From: Actinomycetota bacterium | Lineage (GTDB): Bacteria > Actinomycetota > Thermoleophilia > Gaiellales > Gaiellaceae | Assembly: GCA_005885565.1 (NCBI GenBank) | Contig: VAXK01000149.1 | Location: 1 to 11,208 of the forward strand | Length of the DNA stretch: 11,208 nt | Direction of reading: 5' to 3' | Shown: positions 1 to 7,754 of the stretch, in pieces | How positions within the stretch are numbered: the stretch's first letter is position 1 | How the letters are laid out: every line of letters begins with the position of its first letter | Made by a program: the position numbers and the translations under genes | Notes under the pieces: model-generated | The model's database searches: none | Seen by the model: only the letters and a program-made list of their open reading frames with translations | What the model was told of the DNA's origin: nothing

Positions 1-41
1 CCGAGCACCTGCCGCAGTTCGCGAAAGAGGTGACGGCGTGA
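1..41 (+). CDS. 3' end of an upstream gene, possibly GH4 6-phospho-beta-glucosidase (partial)
   Basis: Reading from base 3, the frame gives EHLPQFAKEVTA and then a TGA at 39-41. This stop overlaps the GTG start of the next gene at 38 (GTGA), the usual sign of a translationally coupled operon. The short tail with a 'LPQF' element recalls C-termini of family 4 6-phospho-beta-glucosidases, which often sit beside sugar kinases and ABC sugar transporters. Twelve residues cannot prove this. The coding call rests mainly on the stop/start overlap; the product name is a guess. Confidence 0.35.
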   Translation, partial: EHLPQFAKEVTA

Positions 42-1099
42 GCGACAAGGTCGTGCTCGCGGTCGACGGCGGCAACTCGAAGACCGATCTGGCTCTCGTC
101 CGCGCCGACGGCGAGGTGCTCGGGCTCGCGCGCGGGCCGCTCAGCTCCCCGCACCACCTCGGGCTCGACGGCGCGCTCGACGTGCTCCAGCGCCTCCTCG
201 ACCAGGCCTCCCGCGACGCCGGCCGCGCGCGCAACGGCACCGTCGCCACGATCGCGCAGCTGCTCATGGCCGGCGTCGACTTCCCGAGCGAGGAAGAGGA
301 GCTGCGCGCAGCCGTCGCGCGCCGCGGCTGGGCGGCACGGAGCGCGGCTGGGGCGTCGCCGTCGTCTGCGGCGCCGGCATCAACTGCGTCGGCGTCTCGC
401 GCGACGGTCGGCACGCCCGCTTCCCCGCGCTCGGCTCGATCACAGGCGACTGGGGCGGCGGGTACGACGTCGGCCTGGCGGCGGTGTCGGCGGCCGCGCG
501 CAGCGAGGACGGCCGCGGGCCGAAGACGACGCTCGAGCAGGCGGTGCCTGCGTACTTCGGCCTCGAGACTCCGACCGCGCTCGCGGAGGCGATCCACCGC
601 GAGCGCATCGCGATGCGCCGCGTCATCGAGCTTCCGCCGGTCGTCTTCGCGGAGGCCGAGCACGACGACGTGGCGGCGGAGATCGTCGCCCGCCTCGCCT
701 CCGAGGTGGCCACGCTCGCGCACGTCGCGCTGCAGCGGCTCGAGCTCGAGCGGGAGCCGACGGAGCTCCTCCTCGGCGGCGGCCTGCTCCAGTCGGCGGA
801 CGGTCGGCTCACCGCCGCGATCGAGGCCGAGGTGCGCGCGGTCGCGCCTGTCTTCCACGTCCGTACCGCAAGGTCCGCGCCGATCGTCGGCGCGGCGCTC
901 CTCGGGCTCGACGAGCTCGGCGCGGGCCGGGACGTCCAGGAGCGGGTGCGCCGGGAGCTCGGCGCCGCAATCGAGTCCTTGGAGCGTTCCGCTCCCGCTC
1001 CGAAAGCGCTCGACCGGTCATTTCAGACGGACGCGCGTGCCAAGCCCGCACGCCCTGATGACGGCACCGCAAGCGGTGCCTTCGAAGGGAGGCCCGAGG

Positions 1100-1107
<8 letters not shown>
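38..1107 (+). pseudogene. BadF/BadG/BcrA/BcrD-family sugar kinase (GlcNAc kinase-like), broken by internal deletion and frameshift
   Basis: ASKHA-fold ATPase family whose sugar-kinase members phosphorylate N-acetylglucosamine or related sugars in the cytoplasm. The GTG start at 38 follows an AGAGGTGA-like ribosome site. Frame 2 begins with the phosphate-1 loop VDGGNSKTD and runs normally to about base 330 (ending ELRAAVARRGWA). From about 334 the homologous protein continues in frame 1: GGTERGWGVAVVCGAGINC, then FPALGSITGDWGGG (the family's second glycine-rich ATP-binding block), then ELLLGGGLLQS, ending at TGA 1105-1107. From memory of the family, some 15-20 residues are expected between the two parts, including the Asp-containing stretch before the GTERGWG block that supplies the catalytic base. 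This region is absent, so the lesion looks like a deletion of 3k+1 bases rather than a simple one-base slip. The product is probably inactive unless this is an assembly fault. Its last 8 bases overlap the ABC ATPase start. Confidence 0.8.
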
Positions 1108-2176
<1,069 letters not shown>

Positions 2177-2317
2177 CTAGACCGGTTTCGCAGGCTCGCC
2201 CGGCCTGCGGCAGTCGTGGCAGGTCAACGAACCGAGCGCGAGGAGGATCGGAGCGATCTTGCTGCCGCACTCGATGCAAAGGCCCACCTTCGACGCCGTC
2301 TTGGCGGAGGATGGCAT
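2177..2317 (-). CDS. 46-residue four-cysteine zinc-ribbon protein
   Basis: Small cytoplasmic protein with C14-X2-C17-G and C33-X2-C36 (C-X2-C-X15-C-X2-C), which should bind one zinc ion. The first knuckle, CIECGSKI, resembles the DksA/TraR C4 finger, but the spacing is a little short and no coiled coil is present. The ATG at 2317 lies inside the 3' end of the upstream CtaG-like gene on the same strand (94-base overlap in another frame). No Shine-Dalgarno is visible; TACAGT lies 9 bases before the ATG and could be a -10. The stop TAG abuts the stop of the convergent ABC ATPase. Function unknown. The cysteine pattern is the main reason to believe it is real. Confidence 0.6.
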   Translation of the reverse strand: MPSSAKTASKVGLCIECGSKIAPILLALGSLTCHDCRRPGEPAKPV

Positions 2318-3216
2318 AGGCGCGCGACTGTAGAGGGCGCACCGGACGGCGCCGAGCGCAGCGAGGGCCGCAGCAGGAGGGCGAGCGCCGTGCCGACCGT
2401 GAGCGCCTGCTCGGCGAACATCACCACCGCGCCGAGCCGCTGGTCGAGCAGGGCGGAGAGCCCGAAGACGCGGTGCGGCTGGTTCGCGTACACCGCGTAG
2501 GCCGAAGCCCGGCTGAACAGCAGCCCGTCGACGATCGCCGTCCCGAAGGCGAACATCCCGAAGGCGACGAGGGCCCGGCCGCCGCGGGTCAGGTGCGCGC
2601 GCCGGGTCGGGTCGACGACCTGGATCCAGGCGAGCGTGCCGGCGAGCACGAACGTCGCGTGCTCGAGCTCGTGCGCCCAGGGGTGGAGCAGCGTGTAGTC
2701 GTAGGCGCTCGGGAAGTGCCACCCGAGGATCGTCGCGACCCAGATCGGGAACGCGACGTCGGGACGGACGAGGACGCGGAGCAGCGGGCGCAGCGCGACG
2801 AGCCTGCGGAGCACCGGCGCGGGCAGGAGGAAGAACGCGAGCGGGCCGCGCAGGGCGACGACGAGGAGCGCCGGCCCCGCGTCGGCGATCAGCACGTGCT
2901 GGAGCATGTGGGCGGAGAGCAGGTAGCGGTCGGCGACGCCGTCGAGCGGCGAGACGAGCGGGAGCACGACGAGCGCGAGCCCGACGGCGAAGAGGAGCAC
3001 GCGGTCCGCCCCCGCCAGGTCCGCCCGGCCGCGCCGCCCGAGGCGGATGACCGCCTGCACGAACAGCGAGACCGCCAGCACGGCGAGCGCGACGACGGCC
3101 GGCGGAGCGATCCAGTGCGTCGAGAGCTCGGAGGGCGGCACCGGCCGCGGATGGGCCGAGGCGGCGCCCGGGACGGCGAGGGCCGCGAGGAAGAGCACGG
3201 CGACGAGTCGCGCCAC
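2224..3216 (-). CDS. CtaG-like (caa3_CtaG family) cytochrome c oxidase assembly membrane protein
   Basis: Polytopic membrane protein of the caa3-type CtaG family, linked to copper delivery or assembly of cytochrome c oxidase (distinct from Cox11). 330 residues. A signal peptide ends at about A21, just before HPRP. Several hydrophobic segments follow, with family histidines in SAHMLQH (H103, H107) and around residues 167-186 (H167, H178, H182, H186 in HPWAHELEH), likely metal ligands. The GTG start at 3216 lies 14 bases after the stop of the preceding gene, so the two are probably co-transcribed. The last 45 or so residues after about 284 are Arg/Ser/Pro-rich, unlike the rest, and lie over the zinc-ribbon gene; the functional domain probably ends before them. 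It faces the copper operon across a short divergent promoter, which supports a copper/oxidase role. Confidence 0.85.
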   Translation of the reverse strand: MARLVAVLFLAALAVPGAASAHPRPVPPSELSTHWIAPPAVVALAVLAVSLFVQAVIRLGRRGRADLAGADRVLLFAVGLALVVLPLVSPLDGVADRYLLSAHMLQHVLIADAGPALLVVALRGPLAFFLLPAPVLRRLVALRPLLRVLVRPDVAFPIWVATILGWHFPSAYDYTLLHPWAHELEHATFVLAGTLAWIQVVDPTRRAHLTRGGRALVAFGMFAFGTAIVDGLLFSRASAYAVYANQPHRVFGLSALLDQRLGAVVMFAEQALTVGTALALLLRPSLRSAPSGAPSTVARLCHPPPRRRRRWAFASSAAARSLRSSSRSVR

Positions 3217-3230
3217 GGCCCGAGGCTAGC

Positions 3231-3800
3231 TCACGGACGCCGCCACGACGTGCTCGGGAAGCGGAACGAGCGATGCGGCGGGACGAAACGGCCCAGCTCG
3301 AGGACGATCTCCGCGTGCCGGCTGAGCGGGATCGCGTCGAGGCGTCCACGCCGGCGCCGGCCTCCGACGTAGGCGCGCACCGGAGCGCCGCGACGCGTCG
3401 AGAAGCCGGCGAGCCGGGTCGCCGAGAGCGGCTGGCCCCAGACCGCGAAGAGACGGTCGAGCGTGAGCCGCGCGTCGCGCCGGACCTCGACGACGCCGGC
3501 CGGGCCGAGCGTCCGCACCGCGTACGAGCATCCGCGCGGGCGCACGAACGCGCCGACCCTCCTCCGCGGCGCCGCGACGCCGATCCCTGCCGGCACGACG
3601 ACGACGCGCCCGTGGGCGAAGAGCTCGACGTGGACGCCGAAGCGCTTCCCGGCGGCACCGCAGCGAAGCGTGCCGACGGGCTCGCCGCGCAGCACGCGCG
3701 CGGGCGCCGCGGGCGGGTGGTAGCGCGGACCGGCTCCGATCGGCGTCGCGATCGGGCCGGCGAGACCGGCCAGGGAGACGCACAAGATCGCCGTCCGCAC
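3231..3800 (-). CDS. secreted protein of unknown function, upstream partner of CtaG-like gene
   Basis: 189 residues with an N-terminal hydrophobic segment (TAILCVSLAGLAGPIATPIG) that looks like a signal peptide or anchor. The body contains FGVHVELFAHGRVVVVPAGIG, a cysteine pair (one Cys in TLRCG, one in RGCSYAV), LFAVWGQPLS, and a C-terminal HAEIVLELGRFVPPH stretch. I believe similar proteins occur in other actinobacteria as hypothetical secreted proteins, but I know no function. An upstream TTG at 3833 is also in frame. I prefer GTG 3800 because the signal peptide then starts cleanly and TATCCT lies exactly 7 bases before it, a leaderless-promoter arrangement. It heads an operon with the CtaG-like gene, so a copper or oxidase-related extracytoplasmic role is possible. 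Confidence 0.75.
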   Translation of the reverse strand: MRTAILCVSLAGLAGPIATPIGAGPRYHPPAAPARVLRGEPVGTLRCGAAGKRFGVHVELFAHGRVVVVPAGIGVAAPRRRVGAFVRPRGCSYAVRTLGPAGVVEVRRDARLTLDRLFAVWGQPLSATRLAGFSTRRGAPVRAYVGGRRRRGRLDAIPLSRHAEIVLELGRFVPPHRSFRFPSTSWRRP

Positions 3801-3850
3801 GCGGTTCAGGATATGGGCGCCCCGGCCGCGCAACTATCCTCTTCCGGATG
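3798..3850. promoter_or_regulatory. back-to-back leaderless promoters between the CtaG-side operon and the copper operon
   Basis: The starts of the two divergent genes (GTG 3800 on the - strand, ATG 3848 on the + strand) are 47 bases apart. Each is preceded by TATCCT and exactly 7 bases: + strand TATCCT at 3835-3840, then CTTCCGG and ATG; - strand TATCCT (bases 3813-3808), then GAACCGC and GTG. TATCCT fits the actinobacterial -10 (TANNNT), and a start 7 bases downstream implies mRNAs that begin at the start codon. Neither gene has a Shine-Dalgarno. Each -10 lies roughly where the opposite promoter's -35 would be, so polymerases would compete. -35 matches are poor on both strands. Confidence 0.55.
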
Positions 3851-4690
3851 CGGGGTCTCCTCCTCGCCGGCTCGGTCGTGCTGCTCGCGACGGGCTGCTC
3901 GTCCTCGTCGTCCCGCCCTGCGGCGCCGACGATCGGCGCGGCCCGCACGTACCACCTCGCCGGCTTCAGGCCCGCCGGCACCGTCCGGCCCGGCAACCCC
4001 GTCGTCGTCGCCTTCAGGATCGACCAGCCCTCCGGGGGCGCGCTCGTGGACTACAAGCGCGGCCCCGGGCCGCACACGGGAATCCACCTGATCATCGTCC
4101 GGGACGACCTCTCGGTGATCATCCACCGGCACCCGAAGGTCGGGTCCGGCGGCGCCGTCCGGCAGCCAATCGTGTTCCCGAAGCCCGGCCCCTACCGCGT
4201 CCTCGTCGATGCGTACCCCAACCTGACCGGGCCCCAGCGGAACTTCCAGCTCACCACCACCGTGCGGGCCTCCGGCCGTTACCGCCCGCAGCCGCTCCCG
4301 CCGTTCGCGAGCACCGACCACGTGAGCGGGTACACGGTCTCGCTGCACGGAGCGGGGCACCTGAAGGCCATCGACCCGATCCCCGTGACCGCGACGGTCG
4401 TCGACTCGGCCGGGCGGCCGGTGAAGTTCGTCCCGTGGTACGGCGCGCTCGCGCACGCGATCTTCTTCCGCAAGGGGTCGCTCGACTACTTCCACACGCA
4501 CGTGTGCAGCCCGGCCGCCACGGGCTGCACGTCGATCCTCGGCGGCGCGCGGGCCGTCGGCCGCTCGTCGAGGCCCGGCCGCCTGAACGTCGTCGTGCTC
4601 GTCCCGCTTCCCGGGACCTGGCGGCTCTTCCTCCAGTTCCAGGCGAACGGAAAGATCCTGACGGCGCCCTTCACGCTGCGGGTGCGATGA
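3848..4690 (+). CDS. lipoprotein with duplicated His-motif domain, probable extracytoplasmic metal (copper) binder
   Basis: 280 residues. The N-terminus MRGLLLAGSVVLLATGC is a lipoprotein signal with C17 as the lipidated residue, followed by a Ser-rich linker. Two similar domains are visible. Domain 1 (about 35-140) has H80-LIIVRDDLSVII-H93-R-H95 and then GPYRVLVDAY. Domain 2 (about 158-280) has H203-AIFFRKGSLDYF-H216-T-H218 and then GTWRLFLQF. Both keep H-X12-H-X-H and a following G-[PT]-[YW]-R, so they look like an internal duplication. The fold may resemble YtkA/FixH-like beta-sandwiches (inference). Placement at the head of an operon with YcnI and CopC-CopD proteins suggests copper binding on the outer membrane face. 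No SD is present; a leaderless start after TATCCT is likely. Exact family not recognised. Confidence 0.8.
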   Translation: MRGLLLAGSVVLLATGCSSSSSRPAAPTIGAARTYHLAGFRPAGTVRPGNPVVVAFRIDQPSGGALVDYKRGPGPHTGIHLIIVRDDLSVIIHRHPKVGSGGAVRQPIVFPKPGPYRVLVDAYPNLTGPQRNFQLTTTVRASGRYRPQPLPPFASTDHVSGYTVSLHGAGHLKAIDPIPVTATVVDSAGRPVKFVPWYGALAHAIFFRKGSLDYFHTHVCSPAATGCTSILGGARAVGRSSRPGRLNVVVLVPLPGTWRLFLQFQANGKILTAPFTLRVR

Positions 4691-5316
4691 GCCGCCGGCT
4701 GCACTGGCTTACGATCGCCGGGCTCGTCGTCCTCGCCGCGCGCACGCTCGCATACGCGCTCGCGCCGCATCCGACGGTCGTCGGGAACGAGCTCGAGCGC
4801 CAGGTCGGCGGGCCGAGCCTCGTCGTAACCGCCGTCGTGGCACTGGCGGGCGCGGCCGCCGCCGCGTCGGCCGTGCTCTGGATCGCGTCCGTAGCCGTCC
4901 GCGAGCGCCACCTCCTGACGGGAGGCGCCGGCGAGGCGCCGGCGCTCCGCCCGCTTCATGTCCTCGGCGCCGCGCTCGGGCTCTTCGTCGCCACCTCGCT
5001 CGCCTTCGCGTCGCTCGAGTCGTACCTGCACTGGCGGGCGGGCCTCGGCTTCCACGGGCTGCACTGCCTGATCGGGCCGATCCACCGCGACGCGCTGCCG
5101 ATCCTCGGCTCGCTCTCGCTCCTCGCCGCCGCGGCCGAGGCCGCCGCGCGCCACCTCCTGCGCTGGATGCGGCGAACCCTCCAGGCGCTGCGGGCACGAC
5201 CGCGCGCGCGGCTTCGGCCGCCCCTCCGGCCGCTCCCCCGCGCCGAGGCGCCCCTTCGCCCGGCTCTCCCAGGTCTCGACCTCGCCCGCGGGCCTCCGGC
5301 CGCGCTCCCGGCCTGA
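4687..5316 (+). CDS. four-helix membrane protein with conserved-looking His/Cys loop, copper operon
   Basis: 209 residues. The ATG overlaps the lipoprotein stop (ATGA), implying translational coupling. Four hydrophobic segments lie at about 6-28, 43-70, 88-110 and 134-155. The loop between helices 3 and 4 is rich in possible metal ligands: H115, H123, H126, C127 and H133 in LHWRAGLGFHGLHCLIGPIH. The tail after 160 is Arg/Pro/Ala-rich and low in complexity, probably cytoplasmic and disordered, or of little function. I do not recognise a named family. From context it may take part in copper transfer across or at the membrane. Confidence 0.75.
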   Translation: MSRRLHWLTIAGLVVLAARTLAYALAPHPTVVGNELERQVGGPSLVVTAVVALAGAAAAASAVLWIASVAVRERHLLTGGAGEAPALRPLHVLGAALGLFVATSLAFASLESYLHWRAGLGFHGLHCLIGPIHRDALPILGSLSLLAAAAEAAARHLLRWMRRTLQALRARPRARLRPPLRPLPRAEAPLRPALPGLDLARGPPAALPA

Positions 5317-5320
5317 CCTC

Positions 5321-5341
5321 GGCGGCGGCGACGCCGCCGCC
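5321..5341 (+). other. GC-rich hairpin in the lipoprotein/membrane protein-ycnI gap
   Basis: GGCGGCGGC (5321-5329) and GCCGCCGCC (5333-5341) form a perfect 9-bp inverted repeat around GAC, five bases after the stop at 5316 and just before the ribosome site of the YcnI-like gene. No T-run follows, so it does not look like a normal intrinsic terminator. It could stabilise or process the operon mRNA or tune translation of the next gene. It is the only real spacer between genes in the operon. Confidence 0.5.
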
Positions 5342-5356
5342 CGACCGGAAGGAACG

Positions 5357-5941
5357 ATGCACATGAAGCGCCGTCTCGTGACGGGCGCCCTCGCGACCGT
5401 GGCCGCGCTCGTCTTCACCAGCGTCGCCTGGGCGCACGCTGAGATCAGCCCCACCGTGGTGCTCTCGAAGCACCTCCAGGAGTTCGGCCTGCTCGTGCCG
5501 ACGGAGAAGGCGAACCTGACGACGACGTCGGTCGAGCTGACGGTGCCGTCCGGCTTCGCGATCGACTCCTTCGTCCCGGCGCCCGGGTGGAAGCGCATGG
5601 TTCAGACGAAGGGCTCGGGCGACCAGGCGATCGTCCAGAAGGTGACCTGGAGCGGCGGGAACGTCCCCACCGGGGAGGACTCGGCCTTCCACTTCCTCGC
5701 CAGCCCGAACTCGAGCAAGACGTACGACTTCAATGTCCGCCAGACCTACTCCGACGGCTCGATCGTCGACTGGAGCGGCCCGGAGAGCTCCGACACCCCG
5801 GCGCCGACGATCGAGGCGAAGTCGTCGCTCGGCGGCTCCTCGTCGATCCTCGGGATCGTCGCGCTCGCCGTCGCGGGGGTCGCGCTCCTCGTCGCGATCG
5901 TCGGCGTCGTCGCGGGCTCCGGAAAGCGCGCGCTCGCATGA
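5357..5941 (+). CDS. ycnI: YcnI-like (DUF1775) copper-binding protein
   Basis: Membrane-anchored extracytoplasmic protein of the YcnI family, which binds Cu(II) through the N-terminal histidine of the mature protein and commonly sits beside CopC/CopD genes. 194 residues. The signal peptide ends at AWA, leaving mature H27-AEISP, the family N-terminus. The DUF1775 domain spans about 27-145 (VELTVPSGFAIDSF, TWSGGNVP, YDFNVRQTYSDGSIVDWSG, including likely ligand-region tryptophans). One C-terminal transmembrane helix lies at about 163-186, with a short basic tail. AAGGA at 5349-5353 is only 3 bases before ATG 5357 but 9 before the in-frame ATG 5363, so initiation at 5363 is at least as likely. 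The stop overlaps the next ATG. Confidence 0.92.
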   Translation: MHMKRRLVTGALATVAALVFTSVAWAHAEISPTVVLSKHLQEFGLLVPTEKANLTTTSVELTVPSGFAIDSFVPAPGWKRMVQTKGSGDQAIVQKVTWSGGNVPTGEDSAFHFLASPNSSKTYDFNVRQTYSDGSIVDWSGPESSDTPAPTIEAKSSLGGSSSILGIVALAVAGVALLVAIVGVVAGSGKRALA

Positions 5942-7659
5942 GGCGAGGCGCGCTCGTCGCGGCAGTGGTCGTAGCGGCGCTCGCCGCCCCGGCTTCGGCC
6001 TGGGCCCACGCGGCGCTGCTGCACACGACGCCGTCCGCGAGCGTCGTCCTGAACCACCCGCCGAAGCAGGTCGCGATGACCTACAGCGAGGCGGTGGAGC
6101 CTCGCTTCGCCATCGTCTCGATCACCGATGCGGCCGGCCGTCGGGTGGCGGCCGGCCCACCCGGCCGCTCGCCGACGAACCCCGACACGCTCGTGACGAA
6201 GCTCCGCCCGATCGGAGAGGGGTGGTACCTCGTCTACTGGCGGGTGATCTCGGCGGACGGTCACCCGGTCCGCGGCGCCTTCACGTTCGCCGTCGGCCCG
6301 AACCCGGGCCCCGCGCCGCAGTTCCCGATCCCGTCGCTCAGCGAGACCGCCGCGACGCCGCAGCTCCTGGTCGCCCGGTGGATCGTCTTCCTGTCCACGA
6401 TGAGCGCGATCGGGCTCTTCGTCCTCCGCGCCCTCACCGCCCGGCCCCTCGTGCGGGTGCTGCGCGGGACGTCGCTCCGCGCGCTGAACATCGCGCTCTG
6501 GGTCTCGCTAGGGGCCGCGCTGATCGCGACGCCGGTCTACGTCGTGCTGGCGACGGCGCAGTTCGCCCTGCGATCGGCCTTCAACGTCGGGGCTCTCGTC
6601 CCGCTGCTCCGCAGCTCGGCGTTCGGCCGCGGGTACCTCGACCTGGAGCTCACGCTGGGTCTCTTCGCGCTCGCCGCAGCGATCTGTACGTGGGTCGACC
6701 GCCCGGAGCGGCCGCAGCGCTCAGTCGCCGAGCTGCTCGCGCTCATCGGGGCGCTCCTGGCGGCGGCCGCCTGCCTCATCGTCCCGGGAGCCGCCGGCCA
6801 TGCCGCGCAGACCGCTCCCCGCGGCCTCTCGCTGGCCTTCGACTGGTTCCACCTCGCCGCCGGCTCGATCTGGGTCGGCGGCCTCGTCGGCCTGCTCGTC
6901 CTCTGGCGGAGCACGGCCGAGCTCCTGCGCGTCGCGGCGCTCTCGTTCGTCGTCCCGCGCTTCTCCAACATCGCCTTCGCGTCCGTGATGCTGCTGATCG
7001 GCTCGGGCATCGGCAGCTCGGTCCAGCACCTCCCCACGCTCGCGTCGCTGTGGCAAACCTCCTACGGGAAGACGCTCATCGCGAAGATCGTCCTCCTCGG
7101 CGGCGCGATGCTGCTCGCGGCGGTGAATCTCTCGCGGACGAAGCCGCGCCTGGCGGCCGCCGCGACCCGCCCGACCCTGGCGGCGGGAGCCGCTGTCCTG
7201 CTGCGACGGCTCGTCAGCGGGGAGGTCGTCTTCGTCTTCTGCGCCCTCTTCGCGGCCGGCCTGCTCTCGAGCCTCGCGCCCCCGTCCAAGGCGCTCGCCC
7301 GGCTCGGGCACGTGAGCGCGAAGGTCGGGCCGGGCCCGGTCTCCCACGTGGTGACGCAGAGCGGCTACCGCCTCGCGTTCAACATCGACCCGAACCGCGC
7401 TGCCCTCCCGAACTCGTTCGCGGTCAAGATCACGCGCGGCGGAAAGCCCGTTACGCACGCCGGGGTCGTGGCGCGTTTTGCCATGCTGGACATGACGATG
7501 AGCGAGCTTTCGTACCGCCTGCCCGAGAAGGCTCCGGGGACGTTCTCGCGTTCGGCGCCCGCGCTCGTCATGGTGGGCCACTGGGGCCTGACCTTCGAGG
7601 TCACGCCGCCCGGAAAGGCGCCCTTCGACGTAACGCTCCTCGACCACGCGACCGGATGA
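5938..7659 (+). CDS. CopC-CopD fusion copper import protein with C-terminal YtkA/FixH-like domain
   Basis: 573 residues and three parts. CopC part: the signal peptide ends at A23, giving mature H24-AALLHTTPSA; D107 and H109 in SADGHPV complete the His/Asp/His Cu(II) site known from CopC (mature positions 1, 84, 86). No Met-rich Cu(I) loop is seen, so it is a Cu(II)-only type. CopD part: about eight membrane segments between about 140 and 460, with the family motif FDWFHLAAGSIWVGG (H305). C-terminal part, about 475-573: extracytoplasmic, with MLDMTM (516-521) and VGHWGLTFEV, resembling YtkA/FixH-like domains; its methionines could bind Cu(I). B. subtilis YcnJ has a related CopC-CopD layout and is a copper uptake protein. 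The ATG overlaps the ycnI stop and its own stop overlaps the next ATG. Confidence 0.93.
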   Translation: MRRGALVAAVVVAALAAPASAWAHAALLHTTPSASVVLNHPPKQVAMTYSEAVEPRFAIVSITDAAGRRVAAGPPGRSPTNPDTLVTKLRPIGEGWYLVYWRVISADGHPVRGAFTFAVGPNPGPAPQFPIPSLSETAATPQLLVARWIVFLSTMSAIGLFVLRALTARPLVRVLRGTSLRALNIALWVSLGAALIATPVYVVLATAQFALRSAFNVGALVPLLRSSAFGRGYLDLELTLGLFALAAAICTWVDRPERPQRSVAELLALIGALLAAAACLIVPGAAGHAAQTAPRGLSLAFDWFHLAAGSIWVGGLVGLLVLWRSTAELLRVAALSFVVPRFSNIAFASVMLLIGSGIGSSVQHLPTLASLWQTSYGKTLIAKIVLLGGAMLLAAVNLSRTKPRLAAAATRPTLAAGAAVLLRRLVSGEVVFVFCALFAAGLLSSLAPPSKALARLGHVSAKVGPGPVSHVVTQSGYRLAFNIDPNRAALPNSFAVKITRGGKPVTHAGVVARFAMLDMTMSELSYRLPEKAPGTFSRSAPALVMVGHWGLTFEVTPPGKAPFDVTLLDHATG

Positions 7660-7754
7660 GCGTCCAGCTGCGACTCCTCGGCGGCGTCGTCGCGCTCGTG
7701 GCCGGCGTGGCGGCCGTGGTCGTCGTGATCCTCCTCCTCCAGTCGACGCTGTGA
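7656..7754 (+). CDS. 32-residue single-span membrane microprotein
   Basis: Starts MSVQLRLLGGVVALVAG and continues as one uninterrupted hydrophobic helix (about residues 6-28), ending QSTL. The ATG at 7656 overlaps the CopCD stop (ATGA), and its own TGA overlaps the GTG of the next gene (GTGA), so it fits exactly between two neighbours in a coupled chain. No separate Shine-Dalgarno is visible; reinitiation would be needed. The hydrophobic composition plus double overlap argue for a real gene. It may be a small subunit or assembly partner of CopCD, or a coupling ORF. Function unknown. Confidence 0.65.
   Translation: MSVQLRLLGGVVALVAGVAAVVVVILLLQSTL

Noticed and set aside
320..340. Programmed frameshift in the kinase gene
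   Set aside because: No slippery heptamer is evident, and a segment of the fold appears missing, which a programmed shift would not explain.
2473..3372. 299-codon + strand frame opposite the CtaG-like gene
   Set aside because: Charged, repetitive composition without motifs; antisense to a gene with clear membrane segments and conserved histidines.
5733..7754. 673-codon + strand frame running under ycnI and CopCD
   Set aside because: It is a low-complexity Arg/Pro/Ala shadow of the real genes. Only its last 33 codons (7656-7754) are supported, by overlap signals and hydrophobicity.
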